From positions 1 through 10,447 of the forward strand of contig JAOXYB010063589.1 in NCBI GenBank assembly GCA_028565635.1: 10,447 nucleotides of DNA. Reading direction: 5' to 3'. Source of the DNA: Phoronis ovalis. Lineage: Eukaryota > Phoronida > Phoronidae. Below, piece after piece: positions 7,201 to 10,447 of the stretch; position 1 is the stretch's first letter, and each line of letters begins with the position of its first letter. The notes beneath the pieces were generated by a model, which had not been told where the DNA came from, ran no database searches, and saw only the letters and a list, made by a program, of their open reading frames with translations. Made by a program: the position numbers and the translations under genes.

Positions 7201-9750
7201 GTCTTTGAAAGAGTTTAAGAATATTGGTTGGTTACAAGTAAAAGGTACTGGAATATGTTTGTTTATTTTGTATAAATTATGTTTTGTAAAACAACAGCTA
7301 GTATATACGAGTAATGTGAATGATTTGCACTCATATATAATTAGATCGAGACAATTGTAAAACGAAATTATTTGTAACTTGCTTCCACAGGTTTCAGCTA
7401 GAAACTAATTTTCATCAGATGCTAATAAATTATTTTTGAATGCACTTGGTCGTGCCACCACCGCTGCGTCAGTCCATATGTGTCCAGCATGTGCATTTTG
7501 AATGCACAATGACACAGTTCACGCATGATTCCTTGCCTAAAACCAACATTTTGGGTTCATGTTGGGAACATTACGGTAGCTCCACCAAGTGCATGGAAAT
7601 AGTCTGTATTGGTAATTATATATCTAAAACCACTAAGTGAGATAGTATACATGATTGAGCTCCCTGCTGTATATGATATCCTGATTATGGGAAGGGAAAA
7701 TTGGTTGCTACTTCCATCACTGCATGTACTGAAGCCGTCTGTTTTTTCTCTAGTTGTAAAAGCCATAGGTTTAACAGCTGCAGATTTAGGTGGTAAGAGT
7801 GATCCATTTTGTGTGTTAGAGCTGGTCAATGCTAGATTACAGACTCAGACAGAATACAAGACGCTCAATCCTGAATGGGGCAAAGTATTCACATTGTAAG
7901 AGACTGTTCCTTGTATTTTATTTGAATAAAGTACATATAGTGTAATATACATATTATAACAATAAATGTAGATCGGCAACATCAGAATATCAGTATTATC
8001 AACTGTTTTTACAGAAAAATTACTTTTCTTTCTCTTTGAAGCTTTACTAAAATTGGCTGTTTCTGAAAAAAATATTCACTTGTAGATTAATTCCAAAGGC
8101 AAACAGTCAGTCACTAATTTTTTTAACACCTTACAGTATAAAGGGAAGAGAGGACATCAATCCTCCATTAAACAAGAAATCAATGCTCATTGTTCTCATT
8201 TTGCTTATTCAAAAAGCGTAAAGTATTATTTTTTAAGCATATTAATGATTCACATGCTTATTACTTTCTGTTTTTTCTAGCACTGTCAAAGATTTTCATG
8301 CTGTATTGGAAATCACTGTGTATGATGAAGATCGTGACAAGAAAGCAGAATTTTTAGGAAAATTAGCCATTCCACTACCACAGGTATCACTTGCAATTAG
8401 GTGTAGTAACGTTATTGTCCTAATTCTATGATGTTCTGTGAAATGTAGCTGTATTTTCCCACAAAATGGAAGACAATGCTAGATGCCATGGAGCTTGAGC
8501 CCATCTGTAGAGTACTTGTTGTTACAGTGCTTACATGAATATAAATATTCTTTGAAGTATTATATTTAACAATATATTGTAGATCAGAAACAATATTCCT
8601 CTGTGGTATGGGCTAAAAAACAAAAAGCTAACAAGACGAGTCAAAGGTGCTATTTTATTAGAATTAGATGTCATATATAATCCTGTAAGTATAAAATTGT
8701 ATAATATGCTAAAAGTTTATTGTAAGTAAAACTTCAATTTAATTTAAGCAACAAAAAGTTAGGTTAAAAATTGCATTCTAAGCTTTCAACATCACATGAT
8801 ATCATGCAATATTTCGTGTACCAGCCATTTACTTGTATTTCAATGGTTTATTAAATAGATACCCAAATGATGAAATAGCAACAGAGCAGTAGGGCAGTTA
8901 TTTGAATGATCTCAGTGGACATACTCTTAATATCACGAAATAAACAAATAACATTACCTTAAGGATGTACATATCTTGCTTACTTGCTTGTTTATTCAAT
9001 TTCTTGTTGATTTCTAGTTCAAAGCTGTAATCAGGACATTTAATCCACGAGAAGGAAAGATAATGCAGGCTGACCCAAAGTTTAAACTTGGTGTAAGTGT
9101 AAGCATGCCTACTTAAAACATACAAGTCTGATTAATGTGGATTACGAAATCAGTACCATAACGTCTGGAAAAGTCTGTATTTCTTGTAGCTCAGCTTTAA
9201 AAAAATGATGAAGAATCAGGCATTTTTTGTATATTTCTTATTCATGACCCGAGTAACCACCCACAGACCTGTAGTTTTTTATTTGATATCTACCTTTTAC
9301 TACTTATTCTATGAACTAGCAAAAAGTTATTTACTGGATAATCTTATATTTAATCAAGAAAATAATCGAGCTATGAATTTTTTTTGAAACAACGTTGTGT
9401 CAAACTGACTGAAAACTCCAAGAATGTCTGTTTAAGTAGTCACAAAAAGAAGTTATATCTTTTTCAAGGTACGGAAAAATGATTGACTGAAGCACTTTTT
9501 TATCCAGCAGATTATGAGAAAAAGATCATTTATTTTGGTCTAACAGCTACAGGTTTACGTTTTCCCAATATTGCTTGAAAAATATAATTAATCATTTCAA
9601 AAACTGATTTTTGAATTTTTATTTTCACAGGTGATGAAAAATAATATCAGTAGAGTTGGTAGCATAATTTCAGGGATACTGCAAGTAAAGAATTTTCTGC
9701 AAAGTGCTTTTGACTGGGAATCACCACCAAGAACAATCCTAGTGTTTTTG
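1059..9750 (+). CDS. Mctp: MCTP family protein, internal part, 11-13 exons
   Basis: This entry is the span of the split gene; the exons follow separately. MCTPs carry three C2 domains followed by two membrane segments, and act as Ca2+- and lipid-binding proteins of the endoplasmic reticulum and vesicles. The firm exons are 1059-1281, 1589-1697, 5805-5987, 6256-6386, 6642-6828, 7190-7244, 7754-7895, 8281-8383, 8583-8684, 9018-9092 and 9631-9750. All have AG acceptors and GT donors, their phases fit, and about 476 codons run without a stop. The order is C2A (incomplete at its front), linker, C2B, C2C, connecting region and start of membrane segment 1. Full-length family members are roughly 600-1000 residues, so both ends are missing here. 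Recognition rests on remembered human MCTP1 and fly Mctp sequences, not on a search. Ferlins and extended synaptotagmins also have several C2 domains, but they lack the FDWESPPR motif before the membrane segment. Confidence 0.93.
1282..1588 (+). other. Intron, no other content seen
   Basis: The intron joins the two C2A exons (phase 2 at the donor). It is AT-rich with several poly-A runs. Nothing else could be supported in it. Confidence 0.85.
1589..1697 (+). CDS. Mctp: MCTP exon: C2A end and start of C2A-C2B linker
   Basis: The acceptor is tttcatag and the donor is gtaaga. The first base completes the valine codon from the previous exon, and the exon ends in phase 0. It reads [19 protein letters not shown], then [17 protein letters not shown]. 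The last beta strand of C2A ([11 protein letters not shown]) corresponds to the GIILLSVILTP strand of human MCTP1 as I remember it. An acidic, lysine-rich linker begins after it. The clean donor opens a 4.1-kb intron. Confidence 0.88.
2929..2952 (+). CDS. Mctp: Candidate 24-bp microexon in the MCTP linker
   Basis: The exon would sit between the acceptor cttaaccactag and the donor AAG|gtaaca. It is exactly 24 bp, needs no phase change (phase 0 on both sides), has no stop, and reads RFHGKSKK. The basic, serine-containing composition suits the linker before C2B, where human MCTP1 has an RKSWKRSSK-like stretch. The pyrimidine tract is only fair, and a 24-bp hit in a 4-kb intron can arise by chance. 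If real, it is probably an optional cassette. Confidence 0.4.
3523..3766. repeat. Long imperfect foldback element, possibly MITE-like
   Basis: The two halves are inverted copies of each other along nearly the whole 244 bp. The outer arms are acataa...ccaaataaat on the left and atttatttggttatgt on the right. Inside them, tctatcagaaga (3581) pairs with tcttctgataga (3721), and tgaacagct (3638-3646) pairs with agctgttca (3661-3669) around a 14-base loop. The left arm has a 17-base insertion at about 3564-3580 and 6 extra bases near its outer end. The size, AT-rich tips and lack of coding fit a nonautonomous DNA transposon (MITE). No clear target-site duplication was found. Confidence 0.75.
4100..4135 (+). 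CDS. Mctp: Candidate 36-bp microexon in the MCTP linker
   Basis: A good acceptor (ttttacttttattttag) precedes 36 bp reading [12 protein letters not shown], in phase 0 on both sides. Joined to the next exon it gives QQESK then YQKHSLRE. This lines up without gaps with the SWKRSSK-FQTQSLR part of human MCTP1 as remembered, which is the main reason to accept it. The donor AAG|gttttt is weak. A second in-frame donor (AAT|gtaatt, at 4157) would extend the exon to 57 bp and add VFYCFKN. A weak donor fits optional inclusion. Confidence 0.6.
5805..5987 (+). CDS. Mctp: MCTP exon: linker end and front of C2B
   Basis: The acceptor is ggcgtttcag and the donor is AAG|gtaaag. The exon is 61 codons, phase 0 at both ends. 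It starts [20 protein letters not shown] and passes into C2B with [17 protein letters not shown]. The C2B part has [17 protein letters not shown] and ends GNEKYKSK. The first Ca2+ loop carries aspartates in both expected places (MDDNG and SDPY). KRLKSQIW and LGNEKYKSK match fly Mctp as I remember it almost residue for residue, which makes this one of the firmest exons. Confidence 0.95.
6062..6081. repeat. Short tattatatta tandem run
   Basis: About four copies of a 5-base tatta-type unit lie in the intron between the two C2B exons. It is a simple microsatellite with no visible role. Confidence 0.6.
6256..6386 (+). CDS. Mctp: MCTP exon: middle of C2B
   Basis: The acceptor is atatttcag and the donor is AG|gtaaac. 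It begins in phase 0 and ends two bases into an arginine codon. It reads [19 protein letters not shown], then [22 protein letters not shown]. The [11 protein letters not shown] strand is the MCTP C2B signature. The third loop is the full D-H-D-x4-D-D form, so together with the previous exon C2B has an apparently complete Ca2+ site. Confidence 0.94.
6642..6828 (+). CDS. Mctp: MCTP exon: C2B end and C2B-C2C linker
   Basis: The acceptor is ttatcatgcag and the donor is TAT|gtgagt. The first base completes the arginine codon and the exon ends in phase 0. About 62 codons read [20 protein letters not shown], then [20 protein letters not shown], then [20 protein letters not shown] and QY. The strand [10 protein letters not shown] closes C2B. 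The SVSDL motif and the following charged helix form the linker seen in both insect and vertebrate MCTPs (SDL...RY). Confidence 0.93.
6829..7189 (+). other. Intron, no other content seen
   Basis: This phase 0 intron separates the C2B-C2C linker exon from the first C2C exon. It is AT-rich with a poly-A run near 7072, and holds nothing else recognisable. Confidence 0.85.
7190..7244 (+). CDS. Mctp: MCTP exon: entry into C2C
   Basis: The acceptor is gattttatttctag and the donor is AAG|gtactg. This short exon has 18 codons plus one base and reads [18 protein letters not shown]. It matches the NLKDVGFLQVKV block that opens C2C in MCTPs. The single left-over G makes a valine codon with the first two bases of the next exon, which is the residue expected. 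Confidence 0.9.
7245..7753 (+). other. Intron with a small hairpin
   Basis: This intron lies within the front of C2C. A GC-richer patch at about 7440-7600 holds a perfect 8-bp inverted repeat, TGTGCATT at 7490-7497 and AATGCACA at 7501-7508, with a 3-base loop. Open frames crossing this patch on both strands show no protein pattern. The frame that runs into the exon at 7754 from 7609 is intron read-through. Confidence 0.75.
7754..7895 (+). CDS. Mctp: MCTP exon: front half of C2C
   Basis: The acceptor is gttttttctctag and the donor is TT|gtaaga. It reads [19 protein letters not shown], then [20 protein letters not shown] and PEWGKVFT, and ends two bases into a phenylalanine codon. This is the most conserved part of the MCTP family. 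The [15 protein letters not shown] and [13 protein letters not shown] blocks are nearly identical to fly Mctp as remembered. The loop 1 aspartates (AAD and KSDP) are present. Confidence 0.95.
7896..8280 (+). other. Intron, no other content seen
   Basis: This intron splits C2C inside a phenylalanine codon. It is AT-rich and ends in a strong pyrimidine tract before the 8281 acceptor. Nothing else was recognised. Confidence 0.85.
8281..8383 (+). CDS. Mctp: MCTP exon: back half of C2C
   Basis: The acceptor is ctgttttttctag and the donor is CAG|gtatca. The first base completes the phenylalanine codon and the exon ends in phase 0. It reads [20 protein letters not shown], then [14 protein letters not shown]. 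The third loop is [10 protein letters not shown], in which the last acidic pair seen in C2A and C2B (DD) is AE. Human MCTP C2C likewise has A at the first position as I remember it (SADF), so this is a family trait and not damage. Confidence 0.94.
8583..8684 (+). CDS. Mctp: MCTP exon: last strands of C2C
   Basis: The acceptor is caatatattgtag and the donor is CCT|gtaagt. It has 34 codons in phase 0 on both sides, reading [20 protein letters not shown], then [14 protein letters not shown]. The WYxLKxKxL block and the closing strand LLELDVIYN are typical of the end of MCTP C2C. The next exon starts the region between C2C and the membrane. Confidence 0.93.
8685..9017 (+). other. Intron, no other content seen
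   Basis: This phase 0 intron sits between the end of C2C and the connector exon. No repeat or second coding pattern was found. An open frame on the opposite strand across 8898-9125 overlaps the connector exon and is its shadow. Confidence 0.85.
9018..9092 (+). CDS. Mctp: MCTP exon: connector after C2C
   Basis: The acceptor is gttgatttctag and the donor is GGT|gtaagt. It has 25 codons in phase 0, reading [20 protein letters not shown] and then KFKLG. With this donor the protein aligns without gaps to human MCTP1 as remembered (VKASLRTLIPKEQKYIEE and onward) right through the next exon. A second in-frame donor (gtaagc) lies 6 bases later and would add Val-Ser; the first is preferred on consensus and alignment. 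Confidence 0.88.
9093..9630 (+). other. Intron beginning with a tandem donor
   Basis: Two donors lie back to back at its start, gtaagt at 9093 and gtaagc at 9099. The rest is AT-rich. An open frame at 9205-9387 is rich in Phe, Tyr and Leu, as expected from AT-rich noncoding DNA, and shows no family pattern. Confidence 0.8.
9631..9750 (+). CDS. Mctp: MCTP exon: pre-membrane region and start of TM1
   Basis: The acceptor is ttttattttcacag and the donor is TTG|gtaggt. It has 40 codons in phase 0, reading [20 protein letters not shown], then [28 protein letters not shown] is the MCTP hallmark just before transmembrane segment 1, and TILVFL is the first turn of that segment. The reading frame stays open past the donor to 9825, but the family pattern ends at the donor, so that is intron read-through. 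The remaining membrane exons lie downstream of the window. Confidence 0.93.
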
Positions 9751-10090
9751 GTAGGTCTAACAGAAACTCAATTTTTGCTGCTTATCCTTACAGGATATGC
9801 AACCTTTGCTCTGAAGTTGGTGTGACTATATAAACAAAGTTTTTATGTAAACAAATAGAACTTTTCCTTCTGCAGCAAATAATAATTGTCCCAGGAGCGA
9901 GAAACTATGAACAATAAGAATATTAGATCGAAAGGTAAATAATAGTAATGTGATTTTCAGTTGTGACATGTATTTTTGAAAAAATAGGTGAGAAACGATA
10001 TTTTGGTAATAGTAGCATTAGTTTTTTATTGCTAGTGTCAATTTTTTTTGTAAATATTGTGAGTCCGTGTATGGAACGCACATTTTTTTT
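9751..10090 (+). other. Start of intron within the membrane-segment region
   Basis: The donor gtaggt at 9751 starts an intron that runs past the window end. The stretch is AT-rich with several poly-T runs. The next MCTP exon, which should complete transmembrane segment 1, was not found here. Confidence 0.75.
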
Positions 10091-10128
10091 TGGTACCTAT
10101 AGGCACATTTGAATGGGAACAACTTTTT

Positions 10129-10160
10129 TATGCCCATCCACATAGTGGTGGATGGGCATA
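10129..10160. repeat. Perfect 13-bp inverted repeat (hairpin)
   Basis: TATGCCCATCCAC at 10129-10141 is the exact reverse complement of GTGGATGGGCATA at 10148-10160, with the 6-base loop atagtg. It lies at the left edge of the GC-richer repeat and could mark the end of that element. Confidence 0.9.
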
Positions 10161-10175
10161 TTGGCGTAGTGTAGG

Positions 10176-10205
10176 CGTTGTCGTCGTCGTCGTCGTTGTT
10201 GTCGT
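10176..10205. repeat. CGT/TGT triplet run
   Basis: Ten triplets run in a row, seven CGT and three TGT, starting 15 bases after the hairpin. The TGT units are what deamination of CGT would leave, so the run may once have been purer. Confidence 0.9.
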
Positions 10206-10447
10206 ATGTAACACTTTCTTTGTCTCGCGATAACAGCTTCAGTTTTTACCGGATCGGTTTCATATTCAGCACAGGGTAAATACAGGCCAAAGTGCAGGTC
10301 TCTTATACTTTTGACCTCGATTACTTCCAATATGGCCGACTGGTGGCCATGCTTGTTCCCGAGAGGAGAGGTAACAATAAGTCTATAGCCGCGAAGACGA
10401 AGTGCTACCTGGACGATTCAAAGGTGGTTCTAGGAAGGCCATAGATT

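Larger units (their letters stand above)
10091..10447. repeat. GC-richer dispersed repeat, cut by the window end
   Basis: Base composition changes sharply here from AT-rich intron to a GC-richer, CpG-containing sequence. It opens with a perfect hairpin, followed by a CGT triplet run and then phrases such as gacctcgattacttccaa and atatggccgactggtggcca. I associate that style with interspersed repeats in marine invertebrate genomes, but I cannot name a family. The minus-strand frame at 10097-10330 runs through the hairpin and the CGT run (giving Arg repeats) and is not a gene. Confidence 0.6.

Noticed and set aside
7557-7829. Minus-strand frame of 90 residues
   Set aside because: It overlaps the strongly conserved C2C exon on the other strand and has no pattern of its own.
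10097-10330. Minus-strand frame with an arginine run
   Set aside because: The arginines come from the CGT triplet run, and the frame crosses the perfect hairpin of a repeat element.

Overview
The window is AT-rich genomic DNA from an animal. It carries an internal piece of one split gene on the + strand. Short exons (55-223 bp) with GT-AG borders and matching phases, plus noncoding DNA full of dispersed repeats, show that it is eukaryotic. The joined exons read as a multiple C2 and transmembrane domain-containing protein (MCTP). From memory, some stretches match insect Mctp very closely, such as the one around KRLKSQIW and the one around [15 protein letters not shown]. Others look more vertebrate-like. 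An invertebrate animal seems most likely, possibly marine, but I cannot name the phylum.

Layout: 1-1058 is noncoding. It has a repeat-like, CpG-containing left end (about 60-480) and a diverged tandem duplication with a period of about 266 bp (501-722 and 767-972). Exons at 1059-1281 and 1589-1697 encode most of the first C2 domain (C2A) and the start of the linker. A 4.1-kb intron (1698-5804) follows. It contains two candidate in-frame microexons (2929-2952 and 4100-4135) and a long foldback element (3523-3766). From 5805 to 9750 nine exons are packed closely. They encode the end of the linker, C2B, C2C, the connecting region and the first residues of transmembrane segment 1. The rest (9751-10447) is intron. 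It ends in a GC-richer repeat with a perfect 13-bp hairpin and a CGT triplet run.

The eleven firm exons give about 476 codons in one continuous frame with no stop. The two microexons would add 8 and 12 codons. The start codon, the front of C2A, most of the membrane region and the stop codon lie outside the window. MCTPs are endoplasmic-reticulum or vesicle-anchored proteins whose C2 domains bind Ca2+ or lipid. Here all three C2 domains keep acidic residues in their loops. No second gene, RNA gene, promoter or polyadenylation site could be supported. I see no unknown biological system here. The most interesting items are the possible linker microexons, the foldback element and a tandem splice donor.
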